This document shows positions 38,189 through 48,181 of a stretch of 64,000 bases of DNA, piece by piece (within the stretch, counting starts at the first letter, position 1; every line of letters starts with the position of its first letter). The position numbers and the translations under genes are program-made. Source of the DNA: Myxococcales bacterium (lineage in GTDB: Bacteria; Myxococcota_A; Polyangia; Polyangiales; JADJMO01); assembly GCA_016709545.1 (NCBI GenBank), contig JADJMO010000025.1:93420-157419 (forward strand), read 5' to 3'. Under the pieces are notes generated by a model. It did no database searches and was not told the DNA's origin. It saw nothing but the letters and a program-made list of their open reading frames with translations.

Positions 38189-38259
38189 GGAACCCGCGGC
38201 ACTCTAGCCCCGCACGATGCGAAGCGACACCTCCGCCCGCAGCGACTAGGCTGGGTCCG

Positions 38260-38844
38260 ATGACGGAGCTCGCGGCGGCGGTGGCACGTGTCGAGAAGGC
38301 GCTCCGGTCGCGCCCCGACCTCTTCGAGATCCTGTCGGTCTCGTCCGAGCCGAAGGTGGAGCCCGAGGTGCTCGCCGAGGTGGAGCGTGCGATCGGCTTC
38401 GCGCTGCCCGAGGAGCTCCGCGCGCACTACCTCACGGTAGGGGCCACGGTCGACTTCCAGTGGTCGCTCCGCCCCGGCGCCTTCCGGGCGCTCGGGTATG
38501 CCCTCGGCACGCACCCCGACGACGAGGACCAGACGAACGAGGACGGCTATGGCCAGGCCCCGAGCGGGTTCTTCCGGCTCGTGCCCCCTTCGCGCCTCGC
38601 CCGTCGCCTCGAGTTCGGCGTGATCCAGGTGTTCGCCAACGACGCCGCTGGCGACGGCTACGCGCTCGAGTGCGCCGACCGGTCCGTCGTGTGGTTCGAT
38701 CACGACACCCCGAGGGCGCCGCGCCGCAAGCGGTTCGAGTCGCTCTCGGCGTGCAGAGACGCCCTGCTGCGCCGCGGCTTCGCGACCGGCGGCGACTTCG
38801 AGGGCATCCAGGCCTTCCTCGCGCCGCTCCTCGCGAGCCCTTGA
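38260..38844 (+). CDS. SMI1/KNR4 (SUKH)-family protein
   Basis: This 194-residue protein starts at the ATG at 38260. The core shows the SUKH fold: an N-terminal helix, EVERAIGFALPEELRAHYLTVGATVDFQW (the G..LP..y...... pattern), later FFRLVPPSRLARRLEFGVIQVFANDAAGDGYALEC, WFDHDTP and a final helix pair with SLSACRDALLRRGF. SUKH proteins often act as immunity proteins against polymorphic toxins, or as cytosolic binding modules. No toxin gene is adjacent, so it could be an orphan immunity protein. It is divergent from the M15 lipoprotein and convergent with the DUF3291 gene. Confidence 0.8.
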   Translation: MTELAAAVARVEKALRSRPDLFEILSVSSEPKVEPEVLAEVERAIGFALPEELRAHYLTVGATVDFQWSLRPGAFRALGYALGTHPDDEDQTNEDGYGQAPSGFFRLVPPSRLARRLEFGVIQVFANDAAGDGYALECADRSVVWFDHDTPRAPRRKRFESLSACRDALLRRGFATGGDFEGIQAFLAPLLASP

Positions 38845-38850
38845 GGCCGT

Positions 38851-39317
38851 TCAGCGGCCGGGCGGCGGGAACCGGACCTTGAACGAGAACGCCGTGGGCG
38901 TGGGGCCGTGCGCCTCGAGGTGCGCGAGGCGCGCCTTCGCCTCCGCGACGGTGGGGAGCTCGCCCGCGGGGATCCACCAGAGGGCCAGCGCGTGGCCGCC
39001 CACGACCTTGCGCTCGTCGACGAACCAGCGCTTGCGCGCCGCGTACACCTCGGCGTGCACCGTCCGATAGGGTAGGCGTGCAGGGCCTCGACCGATTCCC
39101 AGACGGACATGTTGAAGAGGACGAGCGGGTCGTCGAACTCGCGCTGCCGAGGGTCGCGGGTGTCGGAGACGAACCGGTGCACGAACCCCGGGCTCTGCTC
39201 CGCCGCCGTGTTCAGCTCGTCGAGCCGCGCGACGAAGTCGGCGAGGCGTGGGTCGTCGTGGGGCGCGAGCGCGTAGGCCACGTTGGCCTGGGCGAGGTGG
39301 TGGGCGCGCACGATCAC
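38851..39317 (-). CDS. DUF3291-family protein, frameshifted
   Basis: The GTG at 39317 overlaps the stop of the HD-GYP gene (GTGA). The first frame gives VIVRAHHLAQANVAYALAP, DFVARLDELNTAAEQSPGFVHRF and LVLFNMSVWESVEALHAY. After a missing base at about 39073-39076 it continues YRTVHAEVYAARKRWF, GHALALWWIPAGELPTVAEAKARL and ends FSFKVRFPPPGR. Together about 155 residues, the normal size of DUF3291 proteins, a small antibiotic-monooxygenase-like (ABM) ferredoxin-fold family. Function unknown. Translational coupling to an HD-GYP response regulator gives a hint of co-regulation only. Confidence 0.75.
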
Positions 39318-40375
39318 GCGACCTCCGAGCCCTCGTCGAGGAACACGCGCAGGATGGCCGGGTCGAACTTGACGCCGGAGAGCTTGGCCAGCTCCGCGCG
39401 CGCCTCCTCGACCGGCCACGCCCGCTTGTAGGGCCGGCTGTGGGTGAGCGCGTCGAAGACGTCGGCGACGGCGGTGATGCGCGCGACGAGAGGGATCTCC
39501 TCGCCACGGATCCCGGTCGGGTACCCGCTCCCGTCCCAGTTCTCGTGGTGGAAGTTCGCGATGGCGGCCGCGGTCACGAGCAGCGGGATCGCGCTGCCGC
39601 TCAGGAGACGCGCGCCGATGTGGGCGTGCGTCTTGACGACCTCGAACTCCTCGACGGTCAGCTTGCCGGGCTTCAGCAGCACGCCGTCGGGGATCGCGAT
39701 CTTGCCCACGTCGTGCAGCGGCGCGGCGCGGCGGATCAGGTCGGCCAGGGACGCGTCGAGGCCGAGCTTGACGGCGAGCGCGCCGGCCAGTTCTCCGACG
39801 CGTCGGGTGTGCTCGCCCGTGTCGTCGTCGCGGAACTCGGCCGCCTTGGCGAGCCGCTCGAGGATCTCGTGGTGCGCATCCTCGAGGGCGGCGGTGCGCT
39901 CCAGCACCCGGGCCTCGAGCTCGTCGTTCGCCCGGCGCAGGCTCCCGAGCAGGAGCCAGCTCGTGAGGAGGTTGCCCACGCGCAGGCGGATCTCGATCTC
40001 GTCGTAGGGGCGCGAGAGGAAGTCGCTCGCGCCCGCCTCGAGGCAGCGCCGCCGCACGGCGGGCTCCTGGTGCCCGGTCACGACGAGGATGGGCGGGTAC
40101 TCTTCGCCCGCCTCGCGCAGCCTCGCCATCACGCCGAAGCCGTCGAGCTCCGGCATCGAGAGATCGAGGACGATCAGATCGGGCTTCTGTTCGGCCACGA
40201 GGCGCACGACCTCGCGCGGATCGGTCGTGCTCTCGACGCGCGTGTACCCGACCCGGCCCAGCGAGCGCGACAGGGTCTGGATGTGGGCCAGCTCGTCGTC
40301 GACGATGAGGATCTTCGCCTGCAGGCGGATCTCGTCGGGCACGGCGCGATGGATGGGCACGCCGCACCCTACCAC
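39314..40375 (-). CDS. Response regulator with HD-GYP c-di-GMP phosphodiesterase domain
   Basis: 353 residues. Residues 20-135 are a receiver domain: KILIVDDE, phospho-acceptor Asp in IVLDLSMPELDG, Thr in ILVVTGHQ. The usual conserved Lys (KP) is replaced by Arg in FLSRPY. A coiled linker (RRANDELEARVLERTAALEDAHHEILERL) leads to the HD-GYP domain, with HTRRVGELAG, the metal motif HDVGKIAIPD, HAHIGARLL, and the GYP motif HHENWDGSGYPTGIRGEEIPLVARI. It should hydrolyse c-di-GMP when phosphorylated by an unknown histidine kinase. The Lys-to-Arg change may alter phospho-switching. Gene order suggests cotranscription with DUF3291. Confidence 0.92.
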   Translation of the reverse strand: MVGCGVPIHRAVPDEIRLQAKILIVDDELAHIQTLSRSLGRVGYTRVESTTDPREVVRLVAEQKPDLIVLDLSMPELDGFGVMARLREAGEEYPPILVVTGHQEPAVRRRCLEAGASDFLSRPYDEIEIRLRVGNLLTSWLLLGSLRRANDELEARVLERTAALEDAHHEILERLAKAAEFRDDDTGEHTRRVGELAGALAVKLGLDASLADLIRRAAPLHDVGKIAIPDGVLLKPGKLTVEEFEVVKTHAHIGARLLSGSAIPLLVTAAAIANFHHENWDGSGYPTGIRGEEIPLVARITAVADVFDALTHSRPYKRAWPVEEARAELAKLSGVKFDPAILRVFLDEGSEVA

Positions 40376-40387
40376 GGGGGTGTCGCG

Positions 40388-43063
40388 CTAGAGCTTGCAG
40401 GCGAGGGGCCGGATGCCCTCCTTCGTGACCAGCCAACCCTTGTCCAACGTCGTCAACGGGACCCGCACGCGGTGTTCTGGGCTCGTGGCAACCAGCGTGG
40501 CCGCGCAGAGCTTGCCCTTCTCGGGGCGGAGCGTGAGCAGGCCGGGCAATGGCTTCTCGAGACCCTCGACCGAGACCTCCCACGCGAGCGGGGTCCTCGG
40601 ATCGACGCTCGGCAGGAAGGTCGTGCTGGCGAAAGGCTCGAGGCAGAGGTTCTTGTCGGCGGCCACGCCCGGCTCGGGGTAGCGGAGCGTCGACGGGTCG
40701 GGCGCTCGCGCGTCCGGGACCGCGACGAGGAACGGCACCTCGTCCGCGATCGCGCCGACGAAGACCCCCTCCGCGGAGGTGAAGAGCTGGGCGAACGGAG
40801 CGTCGGCGCCGTAGGGCTGGAGCAACCAGCTCGCGCGCCCGGTCGGTTCGCCGGACCACGAGAGCTTCACGCCGCCGGCCAGGCGCCGCGCCGCGACGAA
40901 GCCCTTCGAGGTGCGGGCGAACGTGTCCAGCGGGTCGAGCTCGAGGGGCTTGGCCTTGCCCTTGTCGTCGACGAAGAACACCTTGTCGTCCACCCGCACG
41001 ACGACGCCGCCGGTCACCCGCGAGCCCGTGACCACGCCGATCGGGGGGTTCGTGAGCTTGATCACGGGGAGCTTCGCTCGCGTGGGCTTGGTGGCGCCGA
41101 GAGGCACCCAGGCCACCTCGAGGGTGGGCTCGAACAGGGTCGTGGTCGTCGACGTGATGCGTATGGCCACGCCGTCGACCACGTGGAGCTTGGCCTTTCC
41201 GGCCTTGGGCGCCTTCAGGAGCTCGAGGCTCGTCGACTTCGCGCCCGCGCCCCTCGCGACGACCGCGCCGTCCTTGTCGGCTTCGAGCCACGAGAAGCCG
41301 TCCTTTCGCTCGAGGACCTCGGCCGGGACGTTCGCGGGGATCGTCGGCCCGGTCGGTGTGCACGTGACCTTGCGCTTCGCCACCTTGGGCGCCGAGACGA
41401 CCGGAGGCTCGACGAGGCTCGACGAGATCGTGGGGAGCGGGAGCGCGGGCAGGTCCCAGCCGACGCGCACCGTGTCGTGCCGCACGCAGCCCCAGTCGTT
41501 GCACGTGAGCTCGTCGCGCTCGGCGGGCAGCGCGATCCGCGCCCAGGTCGCGCCGCCGTCGGCGGTCTCGAACACGGCCCCCCGGGCGTCCACCCAGATC
41601 CCGCGCTTGCCCGCGAGGCTCAGGTCCCTGGACGGGCCGAGCCAGCGCACCGGTTCGGCGACCCCCTCGCGATAGGCGCGCAGACTGCACGCGGAGCCGT
41701 CCGCGCGACAGACCGCCACGCGGAGCACGCCGTCGTCGCCGACCGAAGCGCGCGCGCCGCCGTGCGCGGCCGCCTCGAGGTCGAGCCAGGTCGTGCGCTC
41801 GAACGTCGCCGAATTCGGCGCCGCTGCGTGGATCGAGAGGCGCCCGTCGCTCTCGGCCACCACGTACCCGCGGCGCGACTTCGGGTCGAAGGCGACCGCG
41901 TGCACGTAGCCCTTGGCCGCGAGCTGCACGTCGACGAACGTGGCCCCGTCGAAGGCGATCTTGCGCGGCTCGCAGGTGCCGTCGTGGCACGCGCGGCCCT
42001 GGTACACCACGCCCGCGTCGGCGAAGAGATCGACCTCGCTCTCGTCGATGCTGCCCTCGTACGTGCGGAGGGTCTTCCACCCACCGTCCTTGGTCCAGCG
42101 GTGGAGCGCTCCGTCTCCGGGGCACGAGAGGAAGAGGCCGCTCTCGTCGCCCATCGTGTTGGGTGAGCTGCAGCCCTTGGGGAGGTTCGTGAGCGTGAGC
42201 GTCTCTCCCGCGCGTCCCAGATAGAAGCGGAAGACGCCCTCGTCGTGCCCGGACACGAGCAGCCACGGACCGCCGAGGCGCGTCTGGTACCAGGGCCCCG
42301 AGACCCACGGCGCGTTGTTCGCGGGCAGGGCGACGAGCTTGCCGTTCACGAGCGTCGCGCGCCCCGCTTCGCCGTCGATCTGCACCGAGGCGCCCTCGGT
42401 CGGCCCGTCTCTCGTGACCGCGTGGACGCCGAGTCCGAGGGAGTCGATCGCCGACCACGTCGCGCCGTCGTCGCTCGTCGCGAACACGCGCTGGGGGATC
42501 GTGAAGAGGAGCCCCTCGCCCTTGGCCGAGAGCGCGCGACGCCGCCGCCGAAGGTGTTCGCGGTGAGCGGCGATTTCGGCGGGCTCCCAGGTCCGACCCC
42601 CGTCCGCCGAGCGGAACAGCTCGCGCGCGCTCACGGCGACGATGGACCGCTTGCCCACGGCCACGCGGTGGATCGCGGCCGTGGGACCGGCGCGACGCTC
42701 GAGGACCGGGCCGAGCGCGTCCTTGGTCACGTAGGTGGCCCCCGACTCGGCGACGAACCCGAGCTGGTCACCCGGGAGGCGCAGCACCCCCGCGATCCCC
42801 TCGGGGAGCGCGGGCCCCTCGACGGTCGCGCCGGCCTTGCGGAGGGCGCGTCGGCCCAGCGGCCCGACCTGCAGCTCGCCCTCGGCGACCTCCAGCGTGC
42901 GAAGCGCCGCGAACGGGTGGAATGGGAACGAGAGCTTGGCGGGGACGGGGGGCACCACCGGCGCCTTGGGTGTCGGCGTGGGGAGCGGTGGGGTCCCGAC
43001 GACCGCGGGCCCGCACGCGGCCGAGCAGCAGACGAGCGCGAGGATCGATCGCGGGACAGGCAT
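40388..43063 (-). CDS. Large BNR/Asp-box lipoprotein
   Basis: This 891-residue protein starts at the ATG at 43063 (MPVPRSILALVCCSAACGPAV), a lipoprotein signal. The protein is mostly beta: repeated Asp-box/BNR motifs (SADGGRTWEP, SDDGATWSA, TADGGATWAR) typical of sialidase or photosystem-stability-factor-like propellers, and many blades with the alternation V..VAV...R... Cysteines occur in pairs (CHDGTCEP, CRADGSACSL, CNDWGC). Around residue 560 a Pro/Lys-rich region precedes a second beta domain. No glycosidase active-site residues are recognised, so a binding or scaffold role at the cell surface is more likely than catalysis. It is divergent from the FHA regulator, with 102 bases between starts. 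Confidence 0.75.
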   Translation of the reverse strand: MPVPRSILALVCCSAACGPAVVGTPPLPTPTPKAPVVPPVPAKLSFPFHPFAALRTLEVAEGELQVGPLGRRALRKAGATVEGPALPEGIAGVLRLPGDQLGFVAESGATYVTKDALGPVLERRAGPTAAIHRVAVGKRSIVAVSARELFRSADGGRTWEPAEIAAHREHLRRRRRALSAKGEGLLFTIPQRVFATSDDGATWSAIDSLGLGVHAVTRDGPTEGASVQIDGEAGRATLVNGKLVALPANNAPWVSGPWYQTRLGGPWLLVSGHDEGVFRFYLGRAGETLTLTNLPKGCSSPNTMGDESGLFLSCPGDGALHRWTKDGGWKTLRTYEGSIDESEVDLFADAGVVYQGRACHDGTCEPRKIAFDGATFVDVQLAAKGYVHAVAFDPKSRRGYVVAESDGRLSIHAAAPNSATFERTTWLDLEAAAHGGARASVGDDGVLRVAVCRADGSACSLRAYREGVAEPVRWLGPSRDLSLAGKRGIWVDARGAVFETADGGATWARIALPAERDELTCNDWGCVRHDTVRVGWDLPALPLPTISSSLVEPPVVSAPKVAKRKVTCTPTGPTIPANVPAEVLERKDGFSWLEADKDGAVVARGAGAKSTSLELLKAPKAGKAKLHVVDGVAIRITSTTTTLFEPTLEVAWVPLGATKPTRAKLPVIKLTNPPIGVVTGSRVTGGVVVRVDDKVFFVDDKGKAKPLELDPLDTFARTSKGFVAARRLAGGVKLSWSGEPTGRASWLLQPYGADAPFAQLFTSAEGVFVGAIADEVPFLVAVPDARAPDPSTLRYPEPGVAADKNLCLEPFASTTFLPSVDPRTPLAWEVSVEGLEKPLPGLLTLRPEKGKLCAATLVATSPEHRVRVPLTTLDKGWLVTKEGIRPLACKL

Positions 43064-43165
43064 GCGAGATTCGTCGCACCCAGCCGCGGAGTGCACAAGT
43101 GCTCTCGGGAGCTCGTCGTCGCGACCAGGCAGACGGCGGGGCCGTTTTCTCGTAGCTTCGTCCGG

Positions 43166-44560
43166 GTGCGATCGGACGACTCCACCGAGGGCGACTCGAT
43201 CGCCGAGACGGCGGCCCCGCACGACGGCGGGTGGGTGTTGACCCTCGTGCACCACCCCGATCCGCGCGCCGTCGGCCGCAGGGTCCACCTCGATCCGCGT
43301 CGACCCCTCGAGCTCGGGCGGGCCCTCCCCACGTTCGGGCCCGATCTCCCCGAGGACCGGCGGCTTCGCGTGCGCACGCGCGCATCACCGTGGATGCGCG
43401 CGGCGTCGAGGTGGAAGACCTCGAGAGCCGCAACGGCACGACGGTCGACGGCGAACGCATCCGTCGGGCGAGCCTGCGCCCGGACGCGCTCCTCGGCCTC
43501 GGGTCGTTGCTCGTCCACGTCGGTCGCGGGAAGCTGCGCGCGCGCGGGATCGGACACCCTCGCGTCGTGCACGCGAGCGATGCCCTGGCCGAGGTCCTGA
43601 GCGACCTCCTCGACCGACCGGCGCGTCGCTCGTGCATCCACGGCGAGACGGGGACCGGCAAGGGTCTGCTCGCGGAGGAGCTGCACCTCGCGACGAGGCC
43701 GGAGGCGCCGTTCGTGTCGCTCCACGCGGCAACCGTGCCCGACGCGCGCATCCAGCGCGGTGCTGTTCGACGAGGGGTTGCTCGCGCGAGCGCACGGGGG
43801 CACCTTGCACCTCGACGGCTTCGACGACGCGTCCCCCCCGCTGCAGGCCGCGCTGCTGCAGGCCGTGGGCGACGAGCGGCTGCGCGACGGAAGTCGTCTC
43901 GACGTGTTCGTGGTGACCACCACGCTGCTCGCACCCGCGGAGCTGCTCGCGCAGGGGAGGCTGCGCCCGGACCTGGTCGCGCGGATCGCGGGCCGCGTCG
44001 TCGAGCTGTCGCCGCTGCGCCGACGACCCGTGGACGTCGCCGCCGCCATCGCGCAGTTCGCGATCGATCTCGGGGTGGGCGTCGAGCCCGAGCTGGTGCG
44101 GGCGTTGATGGCGGCGCCCCTTCCCGGCAACTTCCGCGAGCTGCAGGGGCGGCTCGAGGAAGCCGCGCGCGGAGGTGGCACGCTCGCGTTGCCCGAGGGG
44201 CTCGACGGCGCGAAGCGGGCCGAAGCACCGCCCTCGGGGCGGGGGGCACGCCTCCGGATCGCCCGGGACGGGAGCTTCGTCGAGAACGAGGGGCGGCGGG
44301 TGTCGCTGTCGACCCGAAGGGTGCTTCGTCTGCTGCTGACCGCGCTCCTCGAGCAGCACCTCCGCGATCCGCGGGCAGCGCTGACGGTGGCCGAGCTGAT
44401 CGCGGTGGGATGGCCTGGCGAGCGCGTGCTACCGCGGGCGGGCTCGAGCCGGGTGTACGTCGCCATCACGACCCTGCGGCAGGCCGGCGTGCCGATCGAG
44501 CACGTGCCGGAGGGCTACCGGATCGAGGCGAGCCACCCGGTGGACGTCAGCGACGCCTGA
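43166..44560 (+). CDS. FHA / AAA / winged-helix regulator lacking the GAFTGA region, frameshifted
   Basis: GTG at 43166, about 464 residues after joining three frames (shifts at about 43370 and 43757, net zero). Residues 15-115 are an FHA domain: LELGRALP, SRAHARITV, VEDLESRNGTTVDGERI. A P-loop (IHGETGTGKGLLAEELH) starts an NtrC-like AAA domain, and GGTLHLDGFDDASPPLQAALLQAVGDERLR is its Walker-B region. Between them only about 25 residues remain (FVSLHAATVPDARIQ... LFDEGLLARAH), so the ESELFGH/GAFTGA sigma-54 contact loop is missing. The C-terminus (SFVENEGRRVSLSTRRVLRLLL ... SSRVYVAITTLRQAG ... VPEGYRIE) is a winged helix of OmpR/SARP type, not Fis-like. It probably acts as a phosphopeptide-responsive regulator not dependent on sigma-54. 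Its end overlaps the convergent kinase gene by 14 bases. Confidence 0.75.
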
Positions 44561-47500
44561 ACCCCGGAGCGCACACGTTCGCCATCGCCTCCGGCCGACG
44601 GATCCCCTGCACGTCGAAATAGCGGGCGGCCGCTGCGGCGTGGGCGTGGGACGTCGCGCCGTCCGTGACGCCCGCGAGGCGCAGGTGCGCCGCCGCGCCG
44701 ACCTGCAGCACCGCGTAGCGCTCGGCGACCGCCACCGCCCGGCGGAGCGCGGGGGCCGGATCGCGGCGCAGCACCGCCGCCACCCCGGCCGCGAGCAGGT
44801 GACCCCGCGCGATCGCGTCCGGATACCCCTCGGACACGAGCGAGCGCGCGAGGGCCGAGACGGTGACGACGGCGCGGGCGACGTCCAGGCACCGCTCGGC
44901 GCGCGCGAGCCAGGCGCGGCCCCACAGCGAGCGACTCAGGGCCCGCACGGGCTGCTGGCGCTCGACGAGCGACCAGCGGAGCGACGCGAGGTCGTCGCCG
45001 TGTCGCTCGAGGATCCGGTGCCCTTCGCCCTGGTAGAGCAGGTTCTCGGCCATCGCGTCGAAGGCGAGCCAGTGCTGGAACTGGAAGCCGCCGAGGGGCG
45101 CGTCCCAGTGGAGCTCTCGCAGCATGCGCTCGCTCCCCGCGACGTCGTCGTCGCAGAGGAACAGCACGTTGGCGCCGCGCCGCATCGTGGTCTCGAGGTA
45201 GCGGTCGCCGCGGCGGCGGGCGTCGTGGAGGATCTCGGGCAAGATCCGCCGAAGGTGCACGAAGTCCCCGCCGATGCGGACGCGGAAGGCGCGGAGCAGC
45301 TGCAACGTGGTGATCGGCCAGGTGTTGGCCTCGGTGCGCTCGCGGAACATGCGCTCGGCGGTGACGAGGTCGTCGAGGACCGCGATGCTCTCGCCCGCGA
45401 ACGAGGCGTTGACGGCGCGACACGCGAAGGCCCAGCAAGCGGTCTCGGGGTCGCCGGTCTCGGCCGCGAGCGCGTCGACCCTCGCCATCAGCGGTTCGGC
45501 GCGCCTTCGGCCCCACCGCCCCGTGGAGCCGAGGTAGAGCGTCTCCATCGCGATCGCCTGCCCCGCGTGCCGCGACCTCGGCGCGCGCAGGGCGTCACCG
45601 AACCAGCGCTGCTGGTAGACGGCAGCGCGCAGGTTGTCGGTCATGCCGAGGCCTTGCGACAGCGTGCGCAGCAGCGTGGCGTCATCCTCGGTGAGCGGGG
45701 GGACGTCGGGGAGTCGGTTGCGCAGCCACTCGCGGAACAGCGCGAGAGCCGCGCCGAGCGTGGTCTCGGGTAGAGGCATCCGGCGCTCGACGAGGAGCGT
45801 GCGAAGGAGCTCGATCCCGCGCACCTGCTCGCCCGCCACGAGGAACAGCTCCGCCGCCCGGCGCAGCGCCTCACGCCGTCGAGTCGCGTCGCGTTGACCG
45901 ACGTCGACGAAGGCCTCGGCGGCCTCTTTCGCTCGATGACCACGCGCCAGCGCCTGCGCGCGCAGGACTGGTAGGCTCGGGTCGGCGTTCCCGAGTCGCA
46001 TCGCCTCGCGATACAGATCGGCCGCGCGGTCGAAGGCGAACGCCTGATCGGCGCGGCGCGCGACCTCGGCGGCGAGGCGGCTCGCCTCCGCCTTCTGGCC
46101 AGCGCCGTCGAGGTGCGCGAGGGTCAGCTCCACCTCGTCCAGGCCGGCGGCGACGAGGCCCCGGTGGAGCGCCGCGTGCAACGACCGCCGTCGTGCTTCG
46201 TCGAGCTCGGCGCTCACCGCCTCGCGCACCCGGTCGTGGAAGGGCTCGACGGTCGCGAAGGCGCGGGTGCGCCGCTGCTCACCGAACCGGGCGAGGCGGT
46301 CGGCGGCGAGAGACGTGACGAGACCAGCCTGGTCTCGACGGGGACCTCGCCGGCGAGGAGGAGGGCCTGTTCGGAGATCGGTCCCGCGGCGACGGACAAG
46401 AGCTCGACGACCCGCCGCATCCGCGGTGCGAGCGAGGCCACGCGGCTCCGGACCGCGTCGTCGAGCGACGCCACGCTGCCCGTCCGGTCGAGCGTCAGCT
46501 CCTGGACGAACATCGGGTGACCACCACTGGCCTCGGCGATCGTCCGCGCGCGCGTCTCGTCGGCGCCGCACGAGCGCGCGAGCGCCTCGGCGGCGGTGCC
46601 TTCGAGAGGCCCGATCGGCACCTCGGTGATCGCCCACGGCCAGGCCCGGCCTCCGCTGTCGCGGCCGGCGAGCAGCAGCGTCGCGAAGGGAATCGGCCGG
46701 GCGAACAGGTCGGCGAGCAGCGCCCGCGAGTCCGCGTCCGCCCACTGGACGTCGTCCACCACCAACGCCACCCGTCGTTCCCGCGCGAGCGCCGACAGCA
46801 CGCGGTAGAGCGCTTCGACCGCGCGGGCGCGCTGCAGCGCCGGGTCGTCGGGTGGGGTGACCCCGTCCCGCGACAGCACCGGGAAGAGCGCGGCGACGAG
46901 CGCCAGGTCCACCGGGTTCGCGGTGCGGCTCCCTTCGAGGGCCTGGCCGAGTCCGTCCATCACGCCGTCGAGCGCGTTGAAGGGCACGCTCTCCCGGTGG
47001 TGGCAGCGCCCGACCAGCGTGCAGAAGCCACGCGCCGCGGCGCGAGCGACGAAGGCGCGCACGAGCGTGCTCTTGCCGATGCCCGACGGACCCCGCAGGA
47101 GCAGGCGCCGCTCCTCCCCGCGCTCCGCCGCCGCGAGGGCAGCGTCGAGCACCGAGAGCTCCGCGGTGCGTCCGACGAGCGGTCGCTCGACGGGAGCCAC
47201 CGCGGTGGTCGTCGCCGCGCGCGCTCCTCCGACGACGGTCGCGATCTCCACGAGCGAGGGTCGCGCGAGCGGGTCGCGCGCGAGCAGGCCCGCGACGAGC
47301 TCCACGAGCGCGGCGGGGGCGGCGACGATCGCGTCGAGCCGCGGCGCCTCGCGCTCCGCCTTCTGCGCGAGGAGCTGGAGGGGCGAGCCGACGAAGGGCA
47401 GCGTGCCGGTCAGCGCCTCGAAGATCATGACGCCGATCGCGTAGGCGTCGACGGCGGGGCCGAACCCCTGGCCCAGCGCCTGCTCCGGCGCCGCGTAGGC

Positions 47501-48091
47501 GGGCGTCCCATGGAAATCGTCCGCCCGGGTGGACCCGACGTCGAGCAAGAGGCCGTAGTCGAGGACCCGCACGCGGCCGTCGTTGCGGACCAGGACGTTC
47601 GACGGCTTGAGATCGCGGTGGATCTTGCCCTGCGCGTGCAAGGCCGCGACGGCGTCGACGAGCTCGAGCACCGCCGCGCGCAGGCGGCCCAGATCGGCCG
47701 GGCAGTCGCGCAGAGGACGGCGCGGCCCGTCGCCGCCCGCGGCGGTCAGGGTCCCGATCGTCATCGTGCCCGACTGCGTGCTCGGCGGCTGCGCGTCCTC
47801 GAACACCCACGCCGTGAACGGCACGCCCTCGACGAGCTGCATCGTGAAGAAGCAGTCGGTGCCATCGGCGAACAGCTCGTAGAGGGGGACCAACCCGGGG
47901 TGCAGCAGATCGGCGGCCGCGCGGAACTCCGTCTTGAGGCGCAGCAACGCGGCGGGGCTCACCTGGTGGAGCGTCTTGAGCGCCACGAGCTCGCCGCGCT
48001 CGCGATCCCACGCGGCGTGGACGGTGCCGGCGCCACCCGCGCCGAGCTGGGAGCGCAGCTCGAACCGACGCGCACGAAGCGCTTCCCCCAT
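44547..48091 (-). CDS. Ser/Thr protein kinase fused to AAA/STAND ATPase and TPR-like region, frameshifted
   Basis: ATG at 48091 (MGEALRARRFELRSQLGAGGAG). Residues 1-300 are an apparently active protein kinase: Gly loop GAGGAGTVH, VALKTLHQ lysine, HRDLKPSNVLV, DYG in VRVLDYGLLL, YAAPEQAL. Residues 310-620 are an AAA domain with RPLVGRTAELSVLDAAL, Walker A GPSGIGKSTLVRAF and Walker B ALVVDDVQWADAD. After a shift at about 46326 (VPVET to AGLVTSLAADRL) about 590 residues of helical TPR-like repeats follow (RRADQAFAFDRAADLYREAM). Total about 1180 residues. This kinase/ATPase/TPR layout is frequent in Myxococcota. It may form a pair with the FHA regulator gene next to it, since FHA domains bind phosphothreonine. 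Confidence 0.88.
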
Positions 48092-48181
48092 GACAGTGGG
48101 TCGATCCTACGGCAGAGGGCGGAACGACGTCGAGCGCAAGAGGCCACGGCCGGCCCGTTCCGGCCAGCAGACCTCGGACGC

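Noticed and set aside
42245..43165. Upstream part of the long plus-strand frame before the FHA regulator
   Set aside because: Antisense to the 5' half of the BNR lipoprotein; FHA coding character starts only after the GTG at 43166.
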